Assembly (NCBI GenBank): GCA_038025085.1 | Contig: CM076140.1 | Span: 6,311,501-6,375,500, forward strand | Direction of reading: 5' to 3' | From: Tetragonia tetragonoides | Lineage: Eukaryota > Streptophyta > Magnoliopsida > Caryophyllales > Aizoaceae | DNA: 64,000 nt | Shown here: positions 13,450 through 24,651 of the stretch, one piece after another | Layout of the letters: the number at the start of each line of letters is the position of its first letter | Position numbering within the stretch: position 1 is the stretch's first letter | Notes under the pieces: model-generated | The model's database searches: none | Seen by the model: only the letters and a program-made list of their open reading frames with translations | Told to the model about the DNA's origin: nothing | Translations under genes and position numbers: made by a program

Positions 13450-14165
13450 AATGGGACTACCAACTACAGGCCCGTACGTGGAGGAGAGTAGATTACACAT
13501 AAGCTCAATGGAGTTTCATCCTAAAACTAATTGGTGTTAGGTGGAGTAACCCACCAACTTATATGCTAGTATGTGGAATCAAGTCTACTGTGTTATAACC
13601 AAAGCTTAAAGACGGAACAACTTATCTGTAACAACGGTCGTGGCGTGATGAATCACTGCCCTAAAGTCGAATTTACCTCCACACGTACACTAGGGAATTT
13701 ATGGCAGCCGACCTCCAGGGATACACGGCGACCAAAGCTCCGGTGTACTATGTTGCGATGGTATAGAGAGTAAATTGTTCTACTGCCAAGGAGGAGAATA
13801 GACTTTTGAGAAAGAGAGTATTTGCGGTTCTGTGTATCCAAAATGAAGTGAAAGTGAAAGTGAAATCTTTATAGAAGGCAAAATTCTGTAACCGAAAAGC
13901 AATCAAAAGGGGCGGATATCCTGGGAGGAAATAATGGGAAATTGATATGTAACGATTACGAAATCTGTATAGTCAAAAGAATCAAACGGCCAAAAGGATA
14001 GACCGAATAATAAAAAGGGCCCAACCCCTCGCCCGGACGGACGGCGGCGGCGCGCGCGCGTGTGTAGAGGGGGAGTCTTCCCTTGACTCTTAGTTCAAAG
14101 ACTAAAAGTCTACACCAATATATAAAGTCTCTTCTTTTTTCTTTCTCTACCAATGTGGGACAATG
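13450..14165 (+). repeat. Diverged repeat, copy B (LTR-like)
   Basis: Counterpart of the repeat at 11340-12680, without the MITE and GA tract. It carries CACTGCCCTAAAGTCGAATT, CTCCGGTGTACTATGTT, the GC-rich ACGGCGGCGGCGCGCGCGCG stretch (about 14040) and TACCAATGTGGGAC at its end. The tetranucleotide-like run GTGAAAGTGAAAGTGAAA lies at 13849-13864. No protein domain is visible. Confidence 0.4.
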
Positions 14166-15498
14166 GGTTTTATGAACAAGCCTTTGTGGGATATTTCTTT
14201 GAAGCATACCAAGCTTCATGAAGCAAAGCTTCATTTCCAACATACTGTGCCTACCAAGTGGCAGTTCAGATGTGTTCTAATCGGATTGGTTAGAAGACTT
14301 TCGCTGTTGTTTTGGATATTGATTGTAATCCTTTGTTTAAGCAGGTTTCAGTAGGTCGATAACTTGAGATGTCTGTTTACAAACTAAACTCTGCCGAAAT
14401 TTTGACTCGAGTTTGTGTCATTTTTATTTAGTTATTTGTTAGTAAATTCGAGGTGTTACAAAACTCATCATAGAATTGAATATTTCCTTGATTGTCTCGT
14501 TGTACCGACCGTCGTTTTTGCTGGCATGAACGTACATACGAGGTAAGTAAGATATTAGATTGTCCTGGAGGTTTTGAATTTACTTGAGAGGATGTCAAAG
14601 ACATCTAGTTGGGAAGCCATATTGTCAATATAACTTCATGATTGACGTATCATGTTATGACGTTTAGGGTTAATTTACTGAGCAAATTAAATGTCAGAAA
14701 CATCAATTATGAAAATTTCTTATAAATTAGAAAACAATCCACATAAAATTTCACTTGTCGTTTTTCTGGGATCAATTCACATGTGTTGTCTAATTGAAAA
14801 AGAAATGTATTAAGAGTGTCATTTTTTTTTATTGAGGTCTAATACAACACGATTTCTCGACCCGAAACCTTCACTAAAAATTATAAAAAAGAAAATAAAA
14901 ATACAAAGGAACCTAGCCTAGTAATTAACCTACATGTGACCTGTACCGATTCTAAAGATAGTAAACATAAGGTTGGAGATGGCAGATAATCAAAACTGTA
15001 ATTGATTTTTTATTTTTGTTTTATTTATTTTTCATCTTCTATTTAGAAGAAAATATCTGGTGTAACATTTTTTGCCCCTTAAGTTTTAGCATTTTTTTCA
15101 AGAATGAAGATGTTTGTGAGATTAGAAGAGCTCAATTTTATTGAGAGAAGAGATGGGCAATTTTTTTTTTCTATACTTTAAAATGAGATTCAAGTCCGTA
15201 CTTACATTTTCTTTTTCTTTTTTTCTTTAATGTAAATTGTGATTAAAGTCCCTAACCTCGGTTCATCTAATTTGACAGTGTTCTGGGTGATTATGAATAA
15301 GTGTCACATCCCTGGCTAGATTGAGAACATCATTATTGAAACCAATAAGTACTTGCATTTCTTCGGTAAAGTTGAAGTTGGAGAAAGTTGAAGTGCTTCG
15401 TGTTTCCATGAAGTCAATAGCATTGTTGAGTTTATACAAATTTTGACTATCTTTGTCCTCATTTATTGGTTTAGTCAAATGATTTTGACCGCTCTTTT
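14166..15498. other. Intergenic DNA, no feature recognised
   Basis: AT-rich. The reading frames at 14163-14354 and 15263-15478 are short and match no family I know. Confidence 0.45.
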
Positions 15499-15511
15499 AA
15501 CAATCTTGTAT

Positions 15512-15717
15512 TAAATTAATAAGTGGTTGGTGTGAGTGATTTGACACTCTTATCCCTTAAGCAAGGTCAAGTGTTCGAATTTTGTGAATGGAGAAATGAA
15601 CTATTTAGTGGAAGCACTTTACCCATTTCGGCCCTTTGTAAGGCAATCGGGTGCGAACATGATTAAGCTTGACCCAAATGGCTTAGGTGAACCTGTGGTT
15701 AAAAAAAAAACAAAAAA
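15512..15717 (+). mobile_element. tRNA-derived SINE with 13-bp target duplication
   Basis: A 206-bp unit starts near AAGTGGTTGGTGTGAGTG, has a pol III box-B-like GTGTTCGAATTTT at about 15573-15585, and ends in an A-rich tail (15699-15717). AACAATCTTGTAT flanks both sides (15499-15511 and 15718-15730). A related copy in opposite orientation lies at about 32384-32645. Confidence 0.8.
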
Positions 15718-15730
15718 AACAATCTTGTAT

Positions 15731-16040
15731 AAGCTCTGTTTGGTTGGGCGGGAGATCGTTTTCAACTGAAAATCTTTTTGAGTGTAAAATGTGTTTTTGT
15801 TCGTATTTTTTATAGTTTGGTTGCAAAGGAAAACAAATTTCCTAAAAACCTATTTTTTCTAAAAAAAAAATAATCCGCTAACATAATTGCGTAGATCTTA
15901 AAAAATTAGGTGAATTAAAAAAAGTTAGATCTCGAAAAGTTAGAAAATCATTTTCTTTCTCATGGTAAACGGTAAACCAAACAACCGAAAACGAAAAAAA
16001 AAAACTGAAAAAACTGTTTTCAGTGCAACCAAACGGATCC
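15731..16040. mobile_element. MITE-like inverted-repeat element
   Basis: The left end CTCTGTTTGGTTG and the right end CAACCAAACGGATCC are inverted. Inner parts also pair (TTTTCAACTGAAAA on the left; ACTGAAAAAACTG and TTTTCAGTGCAACC on the right). The target duplication is unclear because a SINE abuts on the left and a LINE on the right. Confidence 0.5.
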
Positions 16041-16058
16041 TAACATACGAGCTAGGAT

Positions 16059-16469
16059 GCTGCAGTTCGCCAAGAAAGCTCGGTAGCGGTATGGGTCTTA
16101 CTTGATGCAAATGGACTTCTACTCAGGGCCAATGCAAGGAGAATTGAGACAATCGACCCGTATATTGCGGAAGCGTCTGCTCTATTGGATGCTCTCAAGG
16201 CTGCTACCGCACTGGGGGAGGTGAATTTGCGCATCCTTAGTGACGCAAAGGTGGTGATAGATGATATGAAAAGAGGGCGGCCTTTCCCTTGGCAGGCCCG
16301 AGGGATCCATATTGAACTGTGTAATTTGATTGCTAAGTCTAGTATTGTCTGTAATTATATCCCTAGACTGAACAATTGTTTAGCTCACTCTTTCGCCGTA
16401 TGGGCATCTTCCTCTCATTTTGTGGGTGCCTTGAGCCCGGAGCAATTTCCCCCCATGTGTGACCATTAG
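16059..16469 (+). pseudogene. LINE ORF2 C-terminal RNase H fragment
   Basis: The frame is open from the insertion point to a TAG at 16467-16469, giving about 136 residues. It shows RNase H (RVT_3) features: VAVWVLLDANGLLLRANARR, then IAEASALLDALKAA, LRILSDAKVVIDD and VCNYIPRLNNCLAHSFA. In intact elements this follows reverse transcriptase and degrades RNA of the hybrid during integration. Only the terminal domain is present. Confidence 0.8.
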
Positions 16470-16533
16470 GTTGTATGTTTATCTTTTTGGGTTACTCTAA
16501 TACAATCACACAACCACTTGGACTAGCAAAAAA
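16059..16533 (+). mobile_element. 5'-truncated LINE with 17-bp target duplication
   Basis: AACATACGAGCTAGGAT occurs at 16042-16058 and 16534-16550. Between them lies the 3' end of a non-LTR retrotransposon: an RNase H reading frame, about 60 bp of 3' untranslated sequence and a short A tail. This is the structure left by target-primed reverse transcription that stopped early. Confidence 0.85.
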
Positions 16534-16550
16534 AACATACGAGCTAGGAT

Positions 16551-17282
16551 AACTCGGAAATTTATCCTGATTTTCTAGCCATCTGCCCACCTAAAAAAAA
16601 AAAAAAAAAAAACCAGCCGGGCACACGGTCTTCTTGTTCGTCAGCCACACAAGACACAACACTACCAGGGTTCGTAAACACCAGAGTCCAGGCATGAGTT
16701 CCAAAGTCTCGACTTCAGTTTGTCCGGCACTCCGTCAATTTCTCATCCTACTAAGGCGAGTGTATCCGCAATAATGTCCAGATATCTCAGCGACTGGTGT
16801 ACCGTCTATACAAATTAAACATTGCATTGCATTTTTCCTTCATTCGTCCCTCTTCATTATTTTACTCCATTACCTGTGATATTTTTGACTGATCATCTGG
16901 AACCATATCTTTTTCTGTGGGCCCTTTTTTTTTTTTTTTTTTTTTACTCCGATGCATTTTCCTTCATTTGTTTCTCCCTTTGGTTGTCCGTTATGTTTAT
17001 CATTTGGTCCTTTTCTGTAGGCCCTTAAGGTGTTTGTTGTTTTACCTCAATTAATATCTGGGTATTTTTTCTTCTTCTAGTACTTAAATTAATTGGTCAC
17101 CTTTTACTTGCAAACTTCCAATCGATCATCCATATTAATTCTAGCAAAACCTTACAAAAATTGAAGCTAATTGAAGTACAGTAGCTAAAATCATTATTAA
17201 GTATTGTAAATCATACAAAACTGAACTGCATAAGGATTTCGCATAGTTTATTGCCTTTCACTGAGATTTCGCATAATTTTTA
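16551..17282. other. 3' flank of P450 copy 1, paralogous to the 3' flank of copy 4
   Basis: From about 16740 to 17110 the DNA resembles 47365-47700 downstream of P450 copy 4 (shared GCAATAATGTCCAGA, CATTTTCCTTC, TTTCTGTAGGCCCT). It contains a T run at 16927-16945. It is evidence that duplication units included flanking DNA. No gene seen. Confidence 0.55.
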
Positions 17283-17382
17283 CTCCCTCCGTCCCAAATT
17301 GTTTGTCCACTTTGTTTTCCGTGACTCACATTATTGTGAATCACAAATGCCAAGCAAGACAAATAATTTCGGACGGAGGGAG
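17283..17382. mobile_element. Stowaway (Tc1/mariner) MITE, 100 bp
   Basis: Ends are CTCCCTCCGTCCCAAATT and its near complement AATTTCGGACGGAGGGAG, flanked by TA on both sides (17281-17282, 17383-17384). It lies just downstream of P450 copy 1. Confidence 0.9.
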
Positions 17383-18990
17383 TAGTTACTTAAAACCTTT
17401 TCAAGGCATATTATTATCACATAGAGAAATCAAGTGCTACCAATTAGCTTAATACCATCATACAAGAACCAAGCATGCCATTTCCTCTGTTTTTCCTTAA
17501 ATCATTCTTCTTTGAATCAATTACCTAGAAAATGGGATGGCATGAAGTGGCTGAAACTTTTGTAGTCCGAGCCCAAACTTTTCTTCAGCATCTATATCTG
17601 CTGGATTAACCCCATTAGGAGGCTTCCAATTGAAAGAATGAAGCAAGTTTGCCAGCATAAGATGCACCATCCTATAAGCCAGTGGAATCCCAGGGCACAT
17701 TCTTCTTCCTGCTCCAAACGTTATGAGCTTGAAATCCCGACCTCTGACATCAATTTTCCTCTCGAGGAACCTTTCGGGTTCAAATGATTCCGGGTTTTGC
17801 CATACGCTTGGATCGTGCCCAATCGACCATACATTAACCCATACTTGTGCATCTTTAGGCACGGTGTAGTCACCTAGTTGTATATCCTTGTTGGCCTTGT
17901 GAGGTATTAAAAATGGGCCTGGTGGGTGTAATCTCCATGCTTCTTTCACTACTGCTTGAATGTAGTGTAATTTTGAGATATCTGATTCTTGGACTGATTC
18001 ATCCTTGCCTATAATAACTTGGTCGATTTCAGTTTGAGCTTTTGCCATCTTTTCGGGATGGCGTAGCAATTCTGTCATTGCCCACTCCAATGTGTTAGAG
18101 GTTGTATCTGTCCCTGCTATAAACAAATCCTGATGACAAACAAAAAAATTCACACTTCTGACTGTTAGAGTAAGTTGACATCATTCTTGTATGAGAGGCC
18201 TTACCTTAGATTGCCTTCAACACGCAATATAATCGAACCATAGATGTCATTCCATATAAAACCAATGTACCAGAATCTAATTAGGACAACCTATGGATTC
18301 ATTGTAGCTGAAGTTCAAGTAATGCAGTATAATGTGAGTAATACTTACCATGAGCATATGTTTGATATCCTCAAGGCTGAGCTCATTTTCCTTAACAAGT
18401 TTGAGGAGAATGCTCAGAACATCATCCCTATCCTCTATTATTGGGTCCCTCAATCTTTCATCAATAATCTTTTCAAAAACTCCACGCATCTTGTAAAAAT
18501 TACCTGTAGTTCTCCTCCTCACACCTTGCAAATCCAAATGTTTCAGCAACGGGAATAAATCCGACACATTAGGCCTCCCACCATCTTCCAATATTTGACA
18601 AACTAGATCCTTGAACTCTGAATAATGCAAATCGTGGCTGCTCAAATCGATAGAGAAGAACGTGTTGGACAACAGGTTAAGGGAGGTAGTAAAGGCAGCC
18701 TTGCCAACGTCGATGGCTAGGCCTTTTACGCAGCAATGCCTTGCGTAACCAACCAGCTCGTCCACCTTCTTCCGCCTTATGTGCTCGCTGGCATCCAGCC
18801 GTTGATCGGTGAACAACTGGTTGGTTGCGATCTTTTTAAGGCCCTGCCACTTGGGGCAGACAGGGAGAAAGACAATGGAGTGTTTCTCATGGTTGTCGGC
18901 CCTGGCAGCGTCCAAGACATGCCTACTAGCAAAGGCCAAATCATGTTTGAGGAACATTTCTTTGGCTATGGTAGGGGAGGATATGACTAT

Positions 18991-19786
18991 TGTTGGAGTA
19001 TCCCTCCTACATGGAGGAAGAACCCAATTAATTTGGGATATATTTGCTTACCATATGGGTTATCCATATGATGTTTAAGTGAAGGGCAATTTCGTATATT
19101 CACTCACAAGTGGCTTCCCTTATAAGCCAAAAGGTTAGAAGGGCTGAGTGCAAGAGAGAGAAAGCCTAGACACTCAAAAATTCAGGAGAAAAGTCTAGAA
19201 GAGAAGAGGAGAGAGAGAAGAGGAGCCACCCACGAATTTTGGTGCTGGCAGCCCAGAAATCCGCCCCGATCGACGACCAAACGAACTCCGATCGTCGCGA
19301 GATTTTAGCACGTTGTTCCTGACATCCCCCTCTTCAAATCCAACGGTCAGAATTTCATTTGGAGCTCTCTAACTCAGTTTTCTAAATTCAGCTCTTATTT
19401 TATACGAAATTGTATTTCCACTCTTTTTGGGTGATGATTTGGGAGACTTGTTGTGCCAAGGTTGATCCTTGATGATTGTGAATACCTCTAGTTGATCTAG
19501 GGAAGAACTATTGTTGTACCCACTTGTTAATTTGTTGATTAGTGGAGGTTTTGGCACCGTTTGTTAACGGTCCCGTGGTTTTTTCCCCACATCGGGGTTT
19601 CCACGTAAATCCTTGCGTCTCCTTGTTTATTTACTGTTTTTGGGCTGATTTATAGTTCCATTTGCTGCTGTCATTTTGGTTCAATATTGTTTGGTTGCTT
19701 GAATTGGTTATTGCTCATATTTGCATCACAACCGGGGAAAAAGTCTTTGTTGCTTCCGCTTGTGTATTTGTGTGCTTTCCCCAACA
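18991..19786 (+). repeat. 5' LTR of the copia element
   Basis: 796 bp beginning TGTTGGAGTATCC and ending TTTCCCCAACA, with a purine-rich AGAGAAGAGGAGAGAGAGAA stretch near 19200. Same length as the 3' LTR. Confidence 0.97.
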
Positions 19787-19789
19787 TAG

Positions 19790-19801
19790 TGGTATCAGAG
19801 C
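19790..19801 (+). other. Primer binding site (initiator tRNA-Met type)
   Basis: TGGTATCAGAGC lies 3 bp after the 5' LTR. It is the common plant copia primer site complementary to the 3' end of initiator methionine tRNA. Confidence 0.9.
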
Positions 19802-19840
19802 TTTGGTTAGAGTCATTGTGAATTTGTTGTGTTGTTAAAG

Positions 19841-22800
19841 ATGGATGAAAAATCTGGTGTGCACGGAATGATTAGTTTGAATTCTGGAAATTACTCCGTG
19901 TGGAAAACTAAAATGGAGGATATCCTTTATGTGAAGGATTTGTATGAACCAATTTTAAATGCAACCATACCAACTGGTGTTGTTGAAAGTGAGTGGAAAA
20001 TATTGAACCGTAAAGCCGTTGGAACAATTAGACAATTTGTTGATATGAGTGTCCTCCAACATATTGCCAATGACACGAATGCTTATACTCTTTGGAAGAA
20101 ACTTGAGACCATGTATGAAAGGAAGAATGCCTTGAGTAAAGCGTCATTGATTAGAAAACTTGTGAAACTGGAATATAAAGATGGTGATAGCATAGTAGTT
20201 CACTTGAATGAATTTCAAAGTTTGATTAACAAGTTGTCTGCAATGAAGATGAATTTAGATGATGAGCTGCAGGCATTGCTACTACTTTGCTCATTGCCAG
20301 AAAGCTGGGACACTCTATTTGTATCACTTAGCAACTCCGCACCAGAGGGCACGCTGACAATGGAAATTGTCAAAGCTAGTTTGTTGAATGAAGAAACTAG
20401 AAGGAAGGAAATGAGTTCCTCCACACAACCAGAGGCTAATGTGACACAAGAATCAAGCAGGGGAAGAAGTAAGACTCGATATCCCCAGCATAGAGACAAG
20501 TCCAGGGGGAGATCAAAATCAAAGGGTAAGATCATTTGCCACTATTGTGATAAGCCAGGCCACATTCAAAAACATTGCAGGAAAATGAAGAGAGACAAGT
20601 CCAGAGAAAGGAAAGAAAAGGGTGAGACATTCGGGCAACAACAAGAAGAGAAAGATAACAACACCACTGCAATTGCAACAAGTGATGAATTATTTTTTAT
20701 TGGTGACCATTGCCTAAATCTAGATAGTGATGATTGTACTTGGGTGATTGACACGGGTGCTTCGTTTCATCTAACCTCGCACCAAGATTACTTCTCATCT
20801 TACACCAGCGGTGACTTTGGCTATGTAAAGATGGGGAATGATGGCTCATCCAAGATTGTAGGCATGGGTACAGTGTGTTTGGAGACATCCACAGGTTGCA
20901 GTTTGGTGTTGAGAGATGTCCGACATGTTCCAGACATTCGGCTGAATTTGATATCTCCTGGGTTGCTCGATGATGTTGGTTACTCCAGCAACTTTGGTGG
21001 TCGAAAGTGCAAGCTTATCAAAGGAAGTTTGATTGTGGCTCGTGGGAGCAAGCAGAGATCCTTGTATGTGATGCAAGCTAAGTTGTGCAAAGGAGAAGTA
21101 CACGCAGTTGATGATTCCTCCAGCGAGTTATGGCACAAGAGACTTGGTCACATGAGTGAAAGAGGTATGCAAATGCTTGCTAAGAAGCAACTCCTTCCTG
21201 ATGTTCAAGGTATGTCCTTGAAACCCTGTGTTGATTGTTTAGCTGGAAAACAACATAGGGCAGCATTTCATACTCGTCCCCCATCTAGAAGAAAACATGC
21301 ATTAGATCTTGTTCACACTGATGTATGTTCTATGGATACTAAGTCACATAGCGGTGCACTTTATTTTGTTACTTTTATTGATGATTATTCTAGAAAACTG
21401 TGGGCTTTTGTGTTGAAAACCAAAGACCAGGTACTACAGTTTTTCAAGCAGTTCCAGGCCAGAGTTGAGAGAGAAACAGGCCGGAAGCTCAAGTGTGTTA
21501 GAGCTGACAATGGTGGAGAGTACAGGGGTCCATTTGAAGAGTATTGCAAAGTACAGGGCATCAGGCTTGAGAAGACAGTTCCCAAGACACCTCAGCTGAA
21601 TGGACTTGCAGAGAGAATGAACAGAACAATTGAAGAAAGAATTCGATGTATGCTCTCTCATGCGAAGCTGCCTAGGATTTTTTGGGCCGAGGCAATGTTT
21701 ACAGCAGTGTACCTCATCAACCGGTCACCTTCAGTTCCTCTTAATGGAGATGTTCCGCAGAGAGTATGGACTGGTAAAGAGGTATCATTCAGCCACCTGA
21801 GAGTCTTTGGGTGCCTTGCATATGTTCATATTCCCAGAGATGAGAGGTCCAAGCTTGATAGCAAGACAAAGCCATGCATCTTCCTAGGGTACTCAGAGGA
21901 TGAGTTTGGGTACAGATTGTGGAATCCAGTTAGCAGGAAAGTGATTAGAAGCAGAGATGTAGTGTTCTTTGAAGACAAAACCTTTGCAGATTGTGAGAAG
22001 AAGAAACAACCAGAGCCTTCTCCTAGTGACAGCGCCAACTCAGATCCAATATTTCCTGAAGTAACTCCTAGAGTTCAAGGGGGAGAACAACAGGAAGATG
22101 GCAATGATGATCATAACAGTGATGATGGTGATGATGTTCAGCCACCACCAGATCATACACATGAAGAAGAACCCCATGTACAACCAGAACCACAGTTGAG
22201 AAGATCCACCAGAGAGAGACAGCCTACCTCTAAATATCCAGCAGATGAGTATGTGTTGATGACCGACGGGGGAGAACCTGAAAGCTACGAGGAGGCTATG
22301 TCACATGAGCACTGCAAGGAGTGGTATAATGCCATGCAAGATGAGATGAAATCCTTGCATGAGAACCACACATATGACTTAGTGGAGTTGCCTAAGGGCA
22401 AGAGAGCACTCAAGAACAAATGGGTGTACAGACTGAAAACTGGAGAAGATGGTTCACCACCTAGGTACAAGGCACGTTTGGTGGTGAAAGGCTCAGGTCA
22501 AAAGAAAGGCATAGACTTTGAAGAGATTTTCTCTCCAGTTGTAAAGATGTCTTCTGTTAGAGTTGTTCTTGGCTTAGCTGCTAGCATGGATTTGGAGTTG
22601 GAACAACTTGATGTGAAGACTGCTTTCCTCCATGGTGACTTAGAGGAGGAAATCTACATGGAGCAACCAGAAGGTTTCCAAGAGAAGGGAAGTGAGAAGC
22701 TTGTATGCCGTTTGAAAAAGAGTTTATATGGCTTGAAACAAGCACCTCGACAATGGTACAAGAAGTTTGAGTCTTTCATGAAAGACCACAGTTTCCACAA

Positions 22801-23839
22801 GACACATGCAGATTCATGTGTGTTTGTGAAGCATTACGCCGGAGGTGATTTTCTCATTCTCTTACTTTATGTGGATGACATGTTGATTGTTGGACAGGAT
22901 AAGGAGAAGATTGCCAACCTGAAGAGTGCCTTGAGCAAGTCCTTTGCAATGAAGGACCTTGGCCCTGCAAAGCAAATTTTGGGCATGCGTATCTCTCGTG
23001 ATAGGAAGAACAAGAAGATATGGCTATCACAAGAGAGTTACATCCAGAAGCTGCTAGAGAGGTTCAAGATGGACAAAGCTAAACCCGTGAGCTCGCCACT
23101 TGCAGGTCACATGAAGCTAAGCTCCAGCCAGTGTCCTACAAGTGAGAATGACAAGAAAGAGATGATGACGGTGCCTTATGCATCCGCCGTGGGGAGTTTG
23201 ATGTATGCCATGGTATGCACTAGGCCAGACATTGCACATGCCATTGGGGTTGTTAGCAGGTTCATGTCTAATCCTGGTAAGGAGCATTGGGCAGCAGTAA
23301 AGTGGATCATGCGGTATCTCAGAGGTACTTCTAGAGTGTGTTTATGCTTTGGTCCCGGACAACCTGTGTTAGATGGCTACACAGATGCTGATTTGTCGGG
23401 TGATATTGATGCTAGTAAGTCTACCTCCGGATACTTGATGACAATTGCAGGGGGAGCTGTTTCATGGCAATCAAAATTGCAAAAGTGTGTTGCTCTGTCT
23501 ACCACAGAATCTGAGTATATGGCAGCGGTTGAAGCTGGCAAGGAGTTTATTTGGATGAGAGATTTTCTAGAGGAGTTGGGTTTGAAACAAGACAAGTACC
23601 CTCTTTATTGTGATAGTCAAAGTGCCATCCACCTTGCCAAGAATGCAGCCTACCATTCCCGAACCAAACACATACGGAGGAGGTATCATTGGATTCGAGA
23701 AGCGGTAGAAGACAAGTCATTTGAGCTTGTGAAGATTCACACCGATCTCAACGGATCGGACATGTTGACGAAGGCCTTGCCTAAGGAGAAACTTCTTGTT
23801 TGTAGAAAGATTGCGGGCTTGGTCGAGCCCCCCATGTAG
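19841..23839 (+). CDS. Copia gag-pol polyprotein
   Basis: The ATG at 19841 (MDEKSG) starts 1332 codons without a break. Rough residues: gag 1-220; zinc knuckle CHYCDKPGHIQKHC at 233-246; aspartic protease DTGA at about 305; GAG-pre-integrase ELWHKRLGHMSE at about 429; integrase with D in DVCSMD (about 493), DNGGEY (about 556) and LAERMN (about 590); reverse transcriptase with YVDDMLIVG at about 1010; RNase H with TDADLSGD (about 1181), TTESEYMA (about 1222) and SRTKHI (about 1274). The protein makes particles, copies the RNA and integrates the DNA. All key residues I can check are present, so the copy may be active. Confidence 0.97.
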   Translation: MDEKSGVHGMISLNSGNYSVWKTKMEDILYVKDLYEPILNATIPTGVVESEWKILNRKAVGTIRQFVDMSVLQHIANDTNAYTLWKKLETMYERKNALSKASLIRKLVKLEYKDGDSIVVHLNEFQSLINKLSAMKMNLDDELQALLLLCSLPESWDTLFVSLSNSAPEGTLTMEIVKASLLNEETRRKEMSSSTQPEANVTQESSRGRSKTRYPQHRDKSRGRSKSKGKIICHYCDKPGHIQKHCRKMKRDKSRERKEKGETFGQQQEEKDNNTTAIATSDELFFIGDHCLNLDSDDCTWVIDTGASFHLTSHQDYFSSYTSGDFGYVKMGNDGSSKIVGMGTVCLETSTGCSLVLRDVRHVPDIRLNLISPGLLDDVGYSSNFGGRKCKLIKGSLIVARGSKQRSLYVMQAKLCKGEVHAVDDSSSELWHKRLGHMSERGMQMLAKKQLLPDVQGMSLKPCVDCLAGKQHRAAFHTRPPSRRKHALDLVHTDVCSMDTKSHSGALYFVTFIDDYSRKLWAFVLKTKDQVLQFFKQFQARVERETGRKLKCVRADNGGEYRGPFEEYCKVQGIRLEKTVPKTPQLNGLAERMNRTIEERIRCMLSHAKLPRIFWAEAMFTAVYLINRSPSVPLNGDVPQRVWTGKEVSFSHLRVFGCLAYVHIPRDERSKLDSKTKPCIFLGYSEDEFGYRLWNPVSRKVIRSRDVVFFEDKTFADCEKKKQPEPSPSDSANSDPIFPEVTPRVQGGEQQEDGNDDHNSDDGDDVQPPPDHTHEEEPHVQPEPQLRRSTRERQPTSKYPADEYVLMTDGGEPESYEEAMSHEHCKEWYNAMQDEMKSLHENHTYDLVELPKGKRALKNKWVYRLKTGEDGSPPRYKARLVVKGSGQKKGIDFEEIFSPVVKMSSVRVVLGLAASMDLELEQLDVKTAFLHGDLEEEIYMEQPEGFQEKGSEKLVCRLKKSLYGLKQAPRQWYKKFESFMKDHSFHKTHADSCVFVKHYAGGDFLILLLYVDDMLIVGQDKEKIANLKSALSKSFAMKDLGPAKQILGMRISRDRKNKKIWLSQESYIQKLLERFKMDKAKPVSSPLAGHMKLSSSQCPTSENDKKEMMTVPYASAVGSLMYAMVCTRPDIAHAIGVVSRFMSNPGKEHWAAVKWIMRYLRGTSRVCLCFGPGQPVLDGYTDADLSGDIDASKSTSGYLMTIAGGAVSWQSKLQKCVALSTTESEYMAAVEAGKEFIWMRDFLEELGLKQDKYPLYCDSQSAIHLAKNAAYHSRTKHIRRRYHWIREAVEDKSFELVKIHTDLNGSDMLTKALPKEKLLVCRKIAGLVEPPM

Positions 23840-23843
23840 GAGT

Positions 23844-23853
23844 GAGGGGGAGA
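23844..23853 (+). other. Polypurine tract of the copia element
   Basis: GAGGGGGAGA lies 2 bp before the 3' LTR, where second-strand synthesis is primed. Confidence 0.8.
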
Positions 23854-23855
23854 TT

Positions 23856-24651
23856 TGTTGGAGTATCCCTCCTACATGGAGGAAGAACCCAATTAATTTG
23901 GGATATATTTGCTTACCATATGGGTTATCCATATGATGTTTAAGTGAAGGGCAATTTCGTATATTCACTCACAAGTGGCTTCCCTTATAAGCCAAAAGGT
24001 TAGAAGGGCTGAGTGCAAGAGAGAGAAAGCCTAGACACTCAAAAATTCAGGAGAAAAGTCTAGAAGAGAAGAGGAGAGAGAGAAGAGGAGCCACCCACGA
24101 ATTTTGGTGCTGGCAGCCCAGAAATCCGCCCCGATCGACGACCAAACGAACTCCGATCGTCGCGAGATTTTAGCACGTTATTCCTGACATCCCCCTCTTC
24201 AAATCCAACGGTCAGAATTTCATTTGGAGCTCTCTAACTCAGTTTTCTAAATTCAGCTCTTATTTTATACGAAATTGTATTTCCACTCTTTTTGGGTGAT
24301 GATTTGGGAGACTTGTTGTGCCAAGGTTGATCCTTGATGATTGTGAATACCTCTAGTTGATCTAGGGAAGAACTATTGTTGTACCCACTTGTTAATTTGT
24401 TGATTAGTGGAGGTTTTGGCACCGTTTGTTAACGGTCCCGTGGTTTTTTCCCCACATCGGGGTTTCCACGTAAATCCTTGCGTCTCCTTGTTTATTTACT
24501 GTTTTTGGGCTGATTTATAGTTCCATTTGCTGCTGTCATTTTGGTTCAATATTGTTTGGTTGCTTGAATTGGTTATTGCTCATATTTGCATCACAACCGG
24601 GGAAAAAGTCTTTGTTGCTTCCGCTTGTGTATTTGTGTGCTTTCCCCAACA
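23856..24651 (+). repeat. 3' LTR of the copia element
   Basis: 796 bp, identical by eye to the 5' LTR except for one base (GTTATTCC here, GTTGTTCC in the 5' LTR). Confidence 0.97.

Larger units (their letters stand above)
18991..24651 (+). mobile_element. Young, structurally complete Ty1-copia LTR retrotransposon
   Basis: It is 5661 bp with two 796-bp LTRs (TGTTGG...CCAACA) and the 5-bp target duplication ACTAT (18986-18990, 24652-24656). It has a tRNA-Met-type primer site, one uninterrupted gag-pol frame and a polypurine tract. By eye the LTRs differ at one base (G near 19316 against A in the 3' copy), so insertion was recent. It lies antisense to the P450 exon it interrupts. The domain order, integrase before reverse transcriptase, makes it copia; the primer site and motifs fit the Tork/Tnt1 group. 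Confidence 0.97.

Noticed and set aside
13653..14243. Frames of 62-95 codons in repeat copy B
   Set aside because: No protein family features; they lie in repeat DNA on both strands.
20215..23595. Several minus-strand frames inside the copia element
   Set aside because: Shadows of the gag-pol frame; no family features.
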